Positions 8,745-20,381 are shown, counted from the stretch's first letter. The stretch is 64,000 nucleotides of DNA from a bacterium (GCA_024224155.1 JAAENP010000154.1:144948-208947); one strand, 5' to 3'. The notes: a model not told the origin generated them from the sequence alone. A program made the numbers and translations.

Positions 8745-8761
8745 GAGGAGAACTTCTCCTC
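8745..8761. promoter_or_regulatory. Perfect 17-bp inverted repeat in cytochrome leader
   Basis: GAGGAGAACTTCTCCTC is an inverted repeat with 8-bp arms around one central C, 16 bases upstream of the cytochrome start at 8728. It could bind a dimeric repressor, or form a hairpin in the 5' leader just above the ribosome binding site. No regulator is adjacent and no second copy was noticed. Confidence 0.4.
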
Positions 8762-8900
8762 ATGGATCATCCTGTGGATATCTAGACTATGGTACAACGC
8801 CCGCGAAGGCAGGAGTGCCTCCCACCCGATCGTAGGGGGCTATCGGGGACCTCTCGGTGGGAGCCTCTTTCAGCGGATGATCTCGACGTAGACTGCGTCA

Positions 8901-9647
8901 ATGACGGAGTCTTCGGAAGCCGGCAGGGTATGGGCGACGGCGCTCGCGGTGGTGGCGGTGGTCGCTCTGTTGGCCGGCGTCTACTTCGTCCATTCGTTGC
9001 TCAGCCTGCCGGGGCGAGTGGTCGAAGCCGGCCGAGAGGTCGCGGACGATCTCCGTGACCTGGCGGCCGCATTTCATCAGGGGAAAGTCGAGACGGCCTT
9101 CGTCAATCACGCGACCGAGCTCTCGGGAGGCAACAAGCTGCAGGTCGCCGAGCTCAGCCAGGTCGAGATCTACACTCGCACCGAGTCGAGCAGCGTCCTG
9201 TGGGGCACCCTCCAGCTTCCGGATGTGGTCGTCGAGGCCCGAGTTCCGGTCGAGTACGTCTACTACCTGGATCTCTCGGACGACTGGCTCTTCGAGCTCG
9301 AGGACAATCGGCTGAGGGTCAGGGCACCGCGCCTCGAGTTCAACACGCCGGCGCTGGATGTCTCTCGGCTCGAGTACGACGTCCGAGCTGCCAGTATCCT
9401 GCGCGACGAGGATGCGGCCATCACTGCGCTGCAGTCGGGCCTGACCCAGCTGTCGCGCGAACGGGCCCGACGGCAGATCGGTCTGGTGCGGGAGACGGCG
9501 CGCCGGCAGGTCGAAGAGTTCGTCGCCAGCTGGCTCGGCGCCGCCTTTGATAGCGGCGAGGCCTACGCCATCGACGTTGTTTTCGAAGGTGAGCCGGTGC
9601 CCGGTGAAGGCGCGACGCTCAGGAGTGTCTTGGAGGGCGACGGCTAG
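8901..9647 (+). CDS. Membrane-anchored DUF4230-like protein of unknown function
   Basis: The 248-residue product has one N-terminal membrane anchor (about residues 10-30, WATALAVVAVVALLAGVYFV) and a large extracytoplasmic part. The beta-rich stretch with KLQVAELSQVEIYTRTE, VEARVPVEYVYYLDLSD and LRVRAPRLEFNTPALD, followed by long helices (LSRERARRQIGLVRETARRQVEEFV), resembles DUF4230 proteins as I recall them. No catalytic motif is evident. It stands alone, facing right between the leftward cytochrome and prfA genes, and with that cytochrome it splits the prfA-prmC pair. The 249 bases after it, before the prfA stop, hold nothing I can identify. Confidence 0.6.
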   Translation: MTESSEAGRVWATALAVVAVVALLAGVYFVHSLLSLPGRVVEAGREVADDLRDLAAAFHQGKVETAFVNHATELSGGNKLQVAELSQVEIYTRTESSSVLWGTLQLPDVVVEARVPVEYVYYLDLSDDWLFELEDNRLRVRAPRLEFNTPALDVSRLEYDVRAASILRDEDAAITALQSGLTQLSRERARRQIGLVRETARRQVEEFVASWLGAAFDSGEAYAIDVVFEGEPVPGEGATLRSVLEGDG

Positions 9648-9896
9648 AGAGCTTTCCTTGGTTTTGCGCTACGAAGCCGACTGGGCAGTGCACCCGTCCA
9701 GGGGCCGGCTCGAGCTGGGAGGACTGCGAGGGGGCGGGCTCTCGCCTGCGCGCCGCTGCGCGCAAACCGTCAGCGACCTCCGATTCGATCTCTCGAGCGC
9801 TTGCGGCGAGCCCCCTGGTCCGGGTGCCTGCCCAGCCGGCTTGTCACGAACGCATGGCGGGGGACTCAGTAGGGGAGAAACGACGAGGTCGCTTTC

Positions 9897-10979
9897 TCAG
9901 CTCCGCGCCTCGGCGGCTTCGCGCATCTGGACCGCCTGAAAGTGCGTGGTCAAGGGGTCGATCAGAGCGTCGAGCTCGCCCTCCAGGACCGCCGGCAGCT
10001 TGTGCAGCGTCAGTCCGATCCGGTGATCGGTGATCCGGTTCTGGGGAAAGTTGTAGGTCCGGATCTTCTCGGATCGGTCGCCCGAGCCGACCATCTTGCG
10101 GCGCTCGGCGGTGAGCTCCGAGTCGGCCTTCTCGCGCTCGATCTCGAGCAGCCTCGATTTCAGAACGCGCATCGCTTTGGCCCGGTTCTTGATCTGGCTG
10201 CGTTCATCCTGGCAGCTCACCACGAGTCCGGTCGGCTCGTGGGTGATCCGCACGGCCGAGTAGGTCGTGTTGACGCCCTGGCCTCCGGGGCCGGATGAGC
10301 AGAAACGGTCGATGCGGAGGTCCTTCTCGTCGATCTGGATCTCGACGTCCTCGGCCTCGGGCAGCACCGCGACGGTGACCGCCGAGGTGTGAATCCGGCC
10401 CGAAGCCTCGGTTTCGGGCACGCGCTGAACCCGGTGCACGCCGGCCTCGTACTTGAGCCTGCTGTAGGCGCCTCGGCCTTCGACGATTGCCGAGACCTCC
10501 TTGATTCCGCGAATGCCGGATTCGGAGAGATCGATGATCTCTACGCGCCACTTCTGATTCTCGGCAAAGCGACTGTACATCCGAAAGAGCTCGGCGGCGA
10601 AGAGGGAAGCTTCGTCGCCGCCGGTGCCGGCGCGTATCTCCAGAACCACGTTGCGCTCGTCGTTCGGATCCTTGCGGACGAGCTCGAGCGTCAACCGCTC
10701 TTCGAGTGCGGCGAGCTGGCTGGCGAGTTTCTCCTGCTCCTCGAAGGCCATTGCGTAGAGCTCGTCGTCCTTGTTGAGCGAGGCGAGGAGCTCGCGAGTC
10801 TCTTCGGCCTGGCCGCGGAGCTTGCGGAACTCGCCCAGCAGCTCGACGATCGTCGCAAGCTCGGCCAGCTTCTTGCTCGTCTCCCCGTAGGCCTTGGGAT
10901 CGGCCAGCAGCTCCGGGCTGGCCAGTTTCTCGGCGAGCTCCGAGTGTTGGGCTTCGATGGCTTCCAGTTGTTCCAGCAT
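9897..10979 (-). CDS. prfA: Peptide chain release factor 1
   Basis: RF1 reads UAA and UAG stop codons and triggers release of the nascent chain. The 360-residue protein has the conserved [19 protein letters not shown] segment, the codon-recognition region [17 protein letters not shown] (anticodon tripeptide P-E-T, residues 188-190) and the catalytic GGQ at 232-234 in [18 protein letters not shown], the site methylated by PrmC. The GVNTT context and length distinguish it from RF2. It lies just downstream of rpmE and is transcribed the same way. Confidence 0.97.
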   Translation of the reverse strand: MLEQLEAIEAQHSELAEKLASPELLADPKAYGETSKKLAELATIVELLGEFRKLRGQAEETRELLASLNKDDELYAMAFEEQEKLASQLAALEERLTLELVRKDPNDERNVVLEIRAGTGGDEASLFAAELFRMYSRFAENQKWRVEIIDLSESGIRGIKEVSAIVEGRGAYSRLKYEAGVHRVQRVPETEASGRIHTSAVTVAVLPEAEDVEIQIDEKDLRIDRFCSSGPGGQGVNTTYSAVRITHEPTGLVVSCQDERSQIKNRAKAMRVLKSRLLEIEREKADSELTAERRKMVGSGDRSEKIRTYNFPQNRITDHRIGLTLHKLPAVLEGELDALIDPLTTHFQAVQMREAAEARS

Positions 10980-11089
10980 GGCCGTCTCTCAGGGTCTCAG
11001 TATCTCAAAGCAGTCAAACGCTTCCAATGCGGGCGCACTTCTCCGTTCCGGCGCCTAGCGGGCGCCGCCGCGAACGTCTCGGGAAGCGG

Positions 11090-11299
11090 CTAAGAAGAGG
11101 ACTGCAGGCCGTAGCGGCGTTGGAAACGCTCGACGCGACCGGCCGAGTCGACCAGCTTCTGCTTGCCGGTGAAGAACGGATGGCAGGCGCTGCAGATCTC
11201 GAGCCTCAGCTCGGGGACCGTCGAATGAGTCTCGAAGGAATTCCCGCAGGCGCAAGTCACCGTAATGCGGTGGAGTTCGGGATGAAGGTCATTCTTCAT
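11090..11299 (-). CDS. rpmE: 50S ribosomal protein L31, zinc-binding type
   Basis: The 69-residue protein starts [22 protein letters not shown]. It keeps the four-cysteine zinc site as CAC near the start and [12 protein letters not shown] later, marking the C+ form of L31. The [17 protein letters not shown] end is typical. A clear AGGA ribosome binding site precedes the ATG at 11299. It is 110 bases upstream of prfA in the same direction, the common rpmE-prfA arrangement. Confidence 0.96.
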   Translation of the reverse strand: MKNDLHPELHRITVTCACGNSFETHSTVPELRLEICSACHPFFTGKQKLVDSAGRVERFQRRYGLQSSS

Positions 11300-11442
11300 G
11301 GGGATTCCTCGCCTAGATTGCCGTTCGAGGTGGAAAACGTCGGGATCGGGATGGATATTCCCGGCGCTTCGAGAGCCCGAGATGGTAGTTCATTTCGCAC
11401 CGCCGCGCAAGTCGTCTCGGCCCACAGCCCTGCCGGTGCCGG

Positions 11443-14067
11443 TTACCGAAGATGCCCGTGCTCGAGCAAGCTGGGCCCGTAGAGCACCGTGTTGAGAAAC
11501 AGCGGTGCGGTGCCCCGCCAGAAGAGCCTGAAACTCGGGTCCTGGGAGAAGATGACGATCGCGCCTCGGCCCTTGGGCTCGAGGCCCACCAGGAGGGACT
11601 TGCTCAGCCGGGTCTCGGCTTCCGGCCAGGCGAAACCGGCGACGACCGGATCCGTCACGGCGGCGGTCACGACGTCGCGTCGTGGATTACCGGTCGCAAG
11701 CAGGACCCTCCGGTCGTTGTAGAGCGCGGCGGGCGATCCGTCGATGCCCACGGTGAGCGGATGCGGCCGTTCGATCCGCGTCGCCAGGGCGGCGCCGGGA
11801 GTGTGGAGCTCCCGGTTCGAAGGCGTCAGTTCCGTGACCGCGTTCTCCTTCTCGCTCGGCTTGGGTGGCTGCCAGGCTTTGATCTCGCTCAACTCGCGCT
11901 CGCGCAGCCAATCGGCGGCTCGCCCAACGGCGACCAGAAGTCCGCCGTCCCGGACCCAACTCTCGATCTTCTCGGCAACCCCGTCCGGGATGGCGTCGCT
12001 GAGCTTTCCACTTGGCAGGACCAGCACGTCGAACTCTCCCAGCTCGACCCGAGACAGGGTCTCGAGCTTGAGTCGATGGTGAGGCGCCTGGACTTGCTGG
12101 TCGAGGAGGTGCCACAAGAAGCCGAACGAGGTCGGGCTGACGCCCTGTCCACCGACCAGCCCGATTCGAGGCGGCCGAACGCCGACCACGGTATCCGAAC
12201 CCAGGGAAGAGCCCTTTTCCGCGTACCCGGAGCCCGCTCGCTGAACGGCGACCCCGATGGCCTGCGTCCATTCGGCCAAGCTCGCTTCGAGCGAGCCAGG
12301 ATTGCCCCGTTTTGGGATGAAGATCGTGCCACTGGGGTAGAGCTCGCCCCCGAGCTCGAAGTCGTTGAGCGCGACGCGGAACGCGATGCTTTCCGCTTGG
12401 AGACGACTGACCAGTCTGTAACCGGTGAGCCCCTGCGGTCGCGCGAGAAATCCGAGCTCGCCCTCACCCTGGACTCCCGTAGCTGCCTTGCCCAGCGGCT
12501 TCAGTCCGGCGACGGTGCCGGCCGAGACCCAGGTCTCGAGGTTGTAGGCGAGAGGCAGCGACCAGGCCGTGATGTCGTAGAACTCCGCCGACCGGTTTTG
12601 CTCGACGCGCCGCCTCTGCTCTTCGAGGAACGACTGGGGCATCGACGCGTCGAGATCAATCAGCGTCCGGACCAGATTCCCGAGCGGCTGCCGCGTCGGC
12701 ACGGCGAAGGTGCCGGCCGGAAAGACCTTGCTTTCGGTCTCGCCCGCCGACAGGCGGCGGGCGCGCAGCGCGGTTTCCTCTTCGAGCACGCCGATCTCGA
12801 CGCCGTGGCTGGCCAGGAGCTTCGCCGCCGCCCTCGCTTCCTGCTGGTCGGCTGGCCACAGGTAGGTCATCGGACTTGCGTCGAGGCTCTGCCGGCGCGC
12901 CGTGGCGAAGTCCGCAAGGAGCTCGGTGCGGCTCTCGATCGCCGTTCGCGCGGTCGCGATCGAGGTTGTGAGGTGCCGGGCGATTCTGTCCGCGAGCGTG
13001 AGTAGCGAGCCGTCCGGGCGCTCGAAGGCCTGGCCCGCCCGGCCATGGCCCGCCATTTCGTAGGTCATGCCGATCGCACCCCGAAGGCTGGGGTAGGAGT
13101 CGCCGTAGCCCGGGTAGAAGAGGTCGAACCTCTCACCGACATAGTAGACCCAGCCACGGCTGTCGAAAGCCGCGGCGTTGGCGCGGCCGAATCTCTCCAG
13201 CCAGTACAGGGCCCTCGGGTTGATGGAAGGATGAATGGGCTCGGCCGCCGGCGGAAAGAAGTAGGTCGAGCGCGGGCTCATCTCGTGGAAGTCGACGTAG
13301 ACCTGCGGATCCCAGAGCCGGTAGGCCTGAATCCGGTCTTGGGTTTCCTTCTGGGTCATCCAGGCCCAGTCGCGGTTGAGATCGACCAGGTAGTGGTTCT
13401 GGCGGCCGCCGGGCCAATCTTCGACATGCTCGGCCGATGTGGGTAGGGGGTCCGGCTCGCGGCCCCTTTGGGTTTCGAAGAAGTGGACATAGCGCTCGCG
13501 CCCGTCCGGGTTGCCGAGAGGGTCGATCAGGATGACGGCGTGGTTCAGAAGGGTGGACCAGTCCTCTTGCGCGGCGGCGAAGACCCAGGCGGCGGCCATC
13601 GCCGCTTCGGCCGAAGAGGGCTCGTTGCCGTGAATGCCATAGGCGAGCCAGACCGCGAGCGGTGTCGATTCGACGGCCTTTGCGAGCTCCGTCGAGCTCA
13701 GAGGAGCGCTCCCGGTAAGCTTCTCGAGGTTGGTCCGGATCGCCTGCAGCCTGTCCAGATTCTCGGGGCTCGAGATCGCCGCAAGCTTGAGCGGGCGCCC
13801 TTCGTAGGTCGATCCGTACTGCCAGACGGTGACGCGATCCGAACGGGCGGCCAGATGGTCCAGGTAGTGGACGATCTCTTCGTGGTGGGTGAAGCGGTGA
13901 CCGAGGGGGTAGCCGAGGAATTCGGCCGGTGACGGAACCGACGCGTCGAGCGCAGGCAGATCGACCTGACTGCCGTCACTCAGCGGTGCCAGCAGCTCCA
14001 CCGCTCGGGCATTCGTCGCGCACACCAGCAGAGCCGCTGCGCAGAAGGGCAGAATGCTATTAATCAA
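11443..14067 (-). CDS. Exported M14-family zinc carboxypeptidase with C-terminal GATase-like domain
   Basis: The 874-residue product is a secreted metallopeptidase. Zinc ligands are H146 and E149 in YGIHGNEPSSAE and H261 in VDFHEMSPRSTYFFPP; the substrate-binding NRD is at 231-233 and a candidate catalytic Glu lies in IGMTYEMAGHG. The C-terminal third contains a Rossmann-like stretch (RIGLVGGQGVSPTSFGFLWHLL, VLVLPSG), as in many M14 proteins with a glutamine-amidotransferase-like domain. No ATG/GTG fits the start; TTG at 14067 gives the signal peptide LINSILPFCAAALLVCATNARA. That TTG is 3 bases after the response-regulator stop, so it is the third gene of the kinase-regulator operon. Confidence 0.85.
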   Translation of the reverse strand: MINSILPFCAAALLVCATNARAVELLAPLSDGSQVDLPALDASVPSPAEFLGYPLGHRFTHHEEIVHYLDHLAARSDRVTVWQYGSTYEGRPLKLAAISSPENLDRLQAIRTNLEKLTGSAPLSSTELAKAVESTPLAVWLAYGIHGNEPSSAEAAMAAAWVFAAAQEDWSTLLNHAVILIDPLGNPDGRERYVHFFETQRGREPDPLPTSAEHVEDWPGGRQNHYLVDLNRDWAWMTQKETQDRIQAYRLWDPQVYVDFHEMSPRSTYFFPPAAEPIHPSINPRALYWLERFGRANAAAFDSRGWVYYVGERFDLFYPGYGDSYPSLRGAIGMTYEMAGHGRAGQAFERPDGSLLTLADRIARHLTTSIATARTAIESRTELLADFATARRQSLDASPMTYLWPADQQEARAAAKLLASHGVEIGVLEEETALRARRLSAGETESKVFPAGTFAVPTRQPLGNLVRTLIDLDASMPQSFLEEQRRRVEQNRSAEFYDITAWSLPLAYNLETWVSAGTVAGLKPLGKAATGVQGEGELGFLARPQGLTGYRLVSRLQAESIAFRVALNDFELGGELYPSGTIFIPKRGNPGSLEASLAEWTQAIGVAVQRAGSGYAEKGSSLGSDTVVGVRPPRIGLVGGQGVSPTSFGFLWHLLDQQVQAPHHRLKLETLSRVELGEFDVLVLPSGKLSDAIPDGVAEKIESWVRDGGLLVAVGRAADWLRERELSEIKAWQPPKPSEKENAVTELTPSNRELHTPGAALATRIERPHPLTVGIDGSPAALYNDRRVLLATGNPRRDVVTAAVTDPVVAGFAWPEAETRLSKSLLVGLEPKGRGAIVIFSQDPSFRLFWRGTAPLFLNTVLYGPSLLEHGHLR

Positions 14068-14069
14068 GG

Positions 14070-15448
<1,379 letters not shown>

Positions 15449-15452
<4 letters not shown>

Positions 15453-18208
15453 GTTCGCGGGGCCGACTCGGCGAGCGGCAGCTCAACCACGAATCGGCAC
15501 CCTTCCCCCGGATGATTGATCACACGGATATCGCCTCCGTGTCGCTTGATCAGATCGTGCGAAATCGAAAGGCCCAACCCTGTTCCTCCTTGGGCCATCT
15601 TGGTCGAATAGAACGGCTCGAAAATCTGGTCGAGCTGCTCGGCCGGAATCCCATGGCCGGTATCCTCGATGCCGATCCAAACCCAATCCTCGCTGGTCTC
15701 CGCGTCGATCTTCAGCGTACCGCCCTCTTCGCGCATGGCGTCGATGGCGTTGATCACCAGGTTGGTGAACACCTGCTGCAGCTCTCCCTCATTGATGTGG
15801 ACCTCGATCGGCCCGGGCGGCGACCATTCCAGAGTGATTCCCTTGTCGGCCATCCGCTCCTTGAGCAAGTCGAGGCATTCGGTGATCAGCGGCACAAAGT
15901 CGCTGGACTGCCGCTCGCCGTCCCGCTTGCGGGCGAAGTTGAGCAGGTTGTTGACGATTCTGGCCGCACGGAAGGTCTGTTTCTCGACCTTCTCGAGCAG
16001 CTGGCGGCGCGGATCATCTGCCGGGGTCTCCGCCAGTAGCATCTGGGCGTAACTCGAGATGCCGGTGATGGGAGTATTGACTTCGTGCGCCACTCCGGCC
16101 GCGAGAACTCCGAGGGAGGCGAGCCGATCCTTTTCCTTGAGCGCCGTTTCCATCGCCACCCGCTGGCTCACGTCTTGAACCACGAGCACGTGGTTGCCTG
16201 ATCGCTCCGGGTCCGGAAGGGACCCGATACTGGCCTGGACATAGCGCTCCTCGCCGGTCGCCGAGCGATAGCTGATCTCGCGGAGGCCCTCTCCGGGCTT
16301 GGGCAGCGACTCGATGGGGAGCACCTCGAGCAACGGCTTGCCGCGGACGATGTCGAGGCCCTGTTCGGCGAGCCTGGCGAACGCCCGGTTGGCCGAGAGA
16401 ATCCGATTCGACTTGTCGAGCACCGCGATTCCGGCCGGCGAGGCGGCGACCACCTCTTCGTTGAACCTTTGAAGCCGGCCCATCTCGTCGAGCTGGGATT
16501 GGACCCGCTTGAGAAGCTGAGCGTTCTCGATGGCGAGCGCCGTCTGATTGAGGACGTTGCGAACCAGATCGACGTCGTCGCTGTTGAGCGGGATCCCGTC
16601 GGCCTTGTAGCCGCAAACGAAAAGAGCGAGGCCGTGATCTCGGACCGTGAGCGGAAACGCGTAGCGGTAGCCCGCACCGAAGAGCTCGAGCTCCGAAGGC
16701 TTCTCATCGGCCAGGCCGATCGCCGGCAGTCCATGTACCGCGGCGCTCCAGATGTCGCGCGGGAAACTCTTCAGCGGCAGGGGAGTCTCGAGGCCGCCCT
16801 CGCCGCGCCATGCGACCAGCACATTGCCGCGGCGCAGGAGTACGTTGTTGGGGCTGATATCGAGTCCGCTTTCGATCTCGTCACAGAGGCGCCGGCAGAG
16901 CTTGTCGAGATCGCGCTCGTTCAGAAGCTCCTTGCCGATCTCGGCGAGGGCTCGCCGGCGTCCGAACCGCCCCCGGTACTGCAGGCGCTCGAGCGACTGC
17001 CCCAGGCCGCGACGCGTCGGCACCATGAGACCGGCGATGGTCAATCCCGAAACGAATACCAAGAGGTTGCGTCCGAGGGCCAGGTCCTCGGGGACCAGCC
17101 GGTTGACCATGAGGTTGGCGAGGGCGAAACCGCCCACACCCAGGAGAACCGTCAATGCGAGCGAAGCCGTGTCGCGCACCAGCACGCCCAGGTCCCAAAG
17201 CCGGTAGCGCAGTATCGCGTAGCAGAAGGTGATCGGCACGATGGCGAGGAAGAGGACCGTGACCGGCGCCAGCGCGTCGGGCCAGCTGGCCCCCAGCGTT
17301 CTCGGCAGCACGTAGAGGAGCGTGAAGGGGAGGTAACCCCCGAGGAGCCCGATGGCGAGCCAGGTGGTTTGGCGCCGGGCCTCTCTCTGGGTCGTGCTCC
17401 AGAGCCGCCAGGCCATCACCGCAGCCGCGGCCAGGCCGAAGAAGACCAGGTGAATCAGCTCCAACCGGTCGAGGACACCGAGCGCTGCGGCCGCGTTGGC
17501 TCCGAAGAACCAGCGCCCTCCCGCCATCAGCAGGTCGCTCTGCAGCAGGATCAGGAACGCGGCCGGAAGATAGAAGAAGGTGACCGTCCAGTTCGAGCTC
17601 TGTCTGCGTCCGATCGGTTGCGGAAAGATCGTGAACAGATGCAGCGTCAGCGGAGCCAGCAGGACTCGCGCGAGCTCCTCGCCGACGTAGAGCAGCTTGT
17701 CGAGGAGGTCAAAGGGGCCGACCGGCGAAAACAGATACACGATGGCCGACGTGACGGCCCAGAGGAAGAACACGATCGCCGGCGCGCGCTGGTCGCGCAG
17801 CAAAGTGTACAGGCCGACCAGCAGGTAAACGCAGCCGATCAGGGCCAACACCAGATAGGCGAAGTCGATTTCGAGACCGGGCAGAACGTAGGCGAGATCG
17901 AGGATCTCGCCATCCCGCAGGATCAGGAGCTCGCTTTCGACGTGTTGGCGAAGGGCTTGCTCGAGATCGGCTGTGCGCGCGAACGAGTCGCCGTTGACCA
18001 GCAAGATCTCGTCGCCGGCAAGGAGCGGGGTCTCGGGATCCGCGGTCACGATCCGCCAGTTGCCTGCCGCTCTCTGAGCCTCGAAACCGAGGGGCTGAAA
18101 GGAGCCGATTTTCCGGTAGGAGCTGGTGGCACCACCGACCACGACCACGGCCGCGAGCAGGATGCTCACTGCCAGCACGAGTGTTCGGCCGTACGATTGA
18201 TCTCTCAC
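15449..18208 (-). CDS. Multi-TM sensor histidine kinase with PDZ-like, GAF and PAS domains
   Basis: This 919-residue membrane kinase begins with a TM helix (about 9-27) and a PDZ-like periplasmic stretch (about 35-105). Seven or so membrane helices follow (about 115-400), then a GAF-like domain (about 425-565), a PAS domain (575-690) and a HisKA helix with phosphorylated H708 in GVLAAGVAHEVNTPITGI. The HATPase domain has the N-box at 817-824, DTGHGIPAEQ and GGTGLGLSISHDL. The arrangement recalls extended-signal kinases of unknown ligand. The start is GTG. It overlaps the response regulator by 4 bases. Confidence 0.93.
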
Positions 18209-18253
18209 CGCTCTCAGATGCCTCGCGAGGGTCCCCTTACAAACAGGCTAGAC

Positions 18254-18269
18254 AGCAGGAACCATGCCA
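18254..18269 (-). promoter_or_regulatory. Sigma54 (-24/-12) promoter of the kinase operon
   Basis: Read leftward, the site is TGGCATGGTTCCTGCT. It fits the sigma54 consensus TGGCACG-N4-TTGCW at 14 of 16 defined or free positions, with GG and GC exactly 10 bases apart. Transcription would start near 18244, about 36 bases before the kinase GTG. Since the operon encodes an NtrC-type activator, autoregulation is plausible. Confidence 0.6.
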
Positions 18270-18359
18270 CGAATCGGATCCTTGAATCGCCCGAAAAGCC
18301 TTCCAAAGAGGGCTCTTACAAGACTTTATCCAAAAAAGTGGACGATGTGCGGCCTATTG

Positions 18360-18385
18360 GATTCAGCTTTTTGAGCTGCCGAATC
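18360..18385. promoter_or_regulatory. Imperfect dyad, candidate enhancer or terminator stem
   Basis: GATTCAGCT, a five-base loop TTTTG and AGCT-GCC-GAATC form a bulged inverted repeat about 100 bases upstream of the sigma54 promoter. That is a usual distance for an upstream activator sequence bound by an NtrC-type regulator. It also lies 24 bases beyond the stop of the outer-membrane gene, so a termination stem is the alternative; no T-run follows. Confidence 0.3.
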
Positions 18386-18408
18386 GGCCGCGCGCCGCGG
18401 CGCGAGCC

Positions 18409-20310
18409 CTAGAACGTGACCGCGAGGCCGCCGGTGATCCGCTTGCGCAGCTCGTCGAAGAGCTCTTGTGAGGTTCCACCGCGACTCAATTCCATGTCGA
18501 GGTGAAGGGCGAGATCGGAGGCGAGGCGATCCAGGAAGCCGAGCTCCTGACTGACGCCGACCTGCAGGCGCTCGAGAGCCACTTCGGAGCCGACAACCTG
18601 GGCGCCGGCCAGCGGCGTCAGCTCTTGCTCCAGGCGATGGAAGGCGAAGTAGAGGCCGGTATCGGTCTCTTCGAAGCGTGTATCCACCGAGGTCACCAGG
18701 TATCGGACCTCGTTCTCGAAGGAGTCGTCCGCGGTGCGCATCAAGCCGCCGCCGCCGGCTCCGAGATTCGATTCGATTCGAGTCAGAACGTTCGGGGAGA
18801 TCCTGTGGGTGACTTCGACCTTGACCTCGGGAAGCCGGTCACCGTCGACAAGGTAGAGACTGTCGAAACGGTCGAAGAAGTCCGAGTCGAAGAACAAGCG
18901 CTGGGTCTCACCGATCTTCCGGTGAATCGCGCCGACCTTGATGGTCCGATCGTCTCGCGAGCTGCGTGAGAACGACAGCTCATAGCAGTACTCTTCGGCT
19001 TCGCTGCAGCCGCGCGCGTCGCGATAGTAGGCCGGCCGAAAGTCGGCGTGTCGGTACAGCTCGCCTTCGGAGCTCATGCGACGGCTGGCGAGCGTGGACG
19101 CCTGCCAGTTTTCGCCGAGCTGCAAGACGACGCCGCCCTGGGGCGCGAGCGATACCGTTCCGTCGCGAAGCGCCGAATAGAGTCCGTACTGGACGACCAC
19201 GGCCGGTTTGACTTTCCAGCCCGCGCGACCGAAGAGCTCGACGGTCTCCTGCGGCAACAGGTTATGGGCATCCGGGGTGCGGTACTCGGTGTCGCGCTCG
19301 CGGTAGCGGACTCCCGCTTCGAAGTTGGAGCGGTCGGTGATCTGGTTCTCGTAGGACCCCTCGAGCTTGAACGATCTGGAAGCTCCGGGGATGGCCTCGG
19401 GAGTGAGGTGAGCCTGGCTGTAGAAGTTGCTCTCCTCGATGTACTGGGCCGACAGACTCGAGCTGGCGCGACGGCCCAGGGCCTGGGTCCAGCTCAGCTG
19501 GTGCCGTTCCAGATTGACGGAATCGTCATCGCCGATCGAATCGGCCGGACCGGCGAGGTGGCTGCTGGTGGTGCTGAAGCCGACCGTGGAGCGCTTCGAG
19601 TTGGCGACTCGAAGGCTCAGGGCCTGGGTCGAGCCTTCCGGGCTGCGCTGGTCGAGCGTGTCACCGGCCAGCGTCGTGTAGCCGCCCTTGAGATCGATCC
19701 GCACATCGTTGACCTGACCGGTTACGTCGAACTCGGCGCCGCTGACTTGTGCTTCCCCGACATCGACGCCCTCGTGCACGCCGGTGGTAGCGCGCATCTG
19801 CGTTTGAAAGCCGGCGCTCGGAACGGTCTCATCGTATGAGGACGAGTCGTCATCGACCGCGAAGACCGGGACGACCGGCAGCTCGATGTCACGAAGCACG
19901 TCGGTGGGAATCGACTCGCGTATTTCCCAGAACGAGGCCGCCGCGCTTTCGCTATAGGCGGGCGGCTGGTTGAGCTGAACCTCGAGAAACTGCACCGCGT
20001 CCTGCGAAGCTCGGCTCAACATCACGACCGCCGGTACGAAGCCGCGCTTGAAGGCCACGATCTTGTACAAACCGGCAGGCAGGTCGTGGAACAGGAACAC
20101 TCCCGAGCGATCGGTGATTTCCTTGCGCAGGCTCAAGTCGGCAAGCGCGTAGGCATAGACCCGAACCGTCGACAGAGGCGACGCCGAAGTCTCGACGCGC
20201 CCCGCGAGCGCGCCGCCGTCGGCCCGCGCAACGTCCGCGACGCCTGTGACACCAAAACTCGCGAAGATCAGCACGAGCGCGAACAAGAGTGTCTGGGTCT
20301 TCCTAGGCAT
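18409..20310 (-). CDS. Outer-membrane beta-barrel protein with N-terminal carboxypeptidase-regulatory-like domain
   Basis: The 633-residue product has a signal peptide (TQTLLFALVLIFASFGVTGVADVARA). A regulatory-like beta-sandwich follows, with VETSASPLSTVRVYAYAL, SGVFLFHDLPAGLYKIVAFKRGF (about residues 40-110). The remaining 450 residues show alternating polar and aromatic strands typical of a barrel (YRERDTEYRTPDAH, TRFEETDTGLYFAFHRLEQEL) and end in phenylalanine (GLAVTF), a barrel-assembly signature. The N-terminal domain is shared with TonB-dependent receptors, but no plug domain is evident. It has its own strong promoter and an unusually short leader. Confidence 0.75.
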   Translation of the reverse strand: MPRKTQTLLFALVLIFASFGVTGVADVARADGGALAGRVETSASPLSTVRVYAYALADLSLRKEITDRSGVFLFHDLPAGLYKIVAFKRGFVPAVVMLSRASQDAVQFLEVQLNQPPAYSESAAASFWEIRESIPTDVLRDIELPVVPVFAVDDDSSSYDETVPSAGFQTQMRATTGVHEGVDVGEAQVSGAEFDVTGQVNDVRIDLKGGYTTLAGDTLDQRSPEGSTQALSLRVANSKRSTVGFSTTSSHLAGPADSIGDDDSVNLERHQLSWTQALGRRASSSLSAQYIEESNFYSQAHLTPEAIPGASRSFKLEGSYENQITDRSNFEAGVRYRERDTEYRTPDAHNLLPQETVELFGRAGWKVKPAVVVQYGLYSALRDGTVSLAPQGGVVLQLGENWQASTLASRRMSSEGELYRHADFRPAYYRDARGCSEAEEYCYELSFSRSSRDDRTIKVGAIHRKIGETQRLFFDSDFFDRFDSLYLVDGDRLPEVKVEVTHRISPNVLTRIESNLGAGGGGLMRTADDSFENEVRYLVTSVDTRFEETDTGLYFAFHRLEQELTPLAGAQVVGSEVALERLQVGVSQELGFLDRLASDLALHLDMELSRGGTSQELFDELRKRITGGLAVTF

Positions 20311-20330
20311 AGCTAGCTATACGACTCTGA

Positions 20331-20359
20331 AGTATAGGGAGGTCGGCTCCCATCGTCAA
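20331..20359 (-). promoter_or_regulatory. Strong sigma70-type promoter for the outer-membrane gene
   Basis: Read leftward, TTGACG (20359-20354), a 17-base spacer and TATACT (20336-20331) form a near-consensus promoter. Transcription would start around 20324, only about 14 bases before the ATG at 20310. The leader has no visible Shine-Dalgarno, suggesting near-leaderless initiation. Confidence 0.7.
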
Positions 20360-20381
20360 AGATGTTAACCGACGTTTGTTG

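Noticed and set aside
9547..9939. Frame after the DUF4230-like gene
   Set aside because: It begins inside that gene and ends inside antisense prfA; composition is unlike a protein.
16469..18412. Rightward 647-codon frame opposite the histidine kinase
   Set aside because: Charged low-complexity shadow sequence; the opposite strand encodes a complete kinase.
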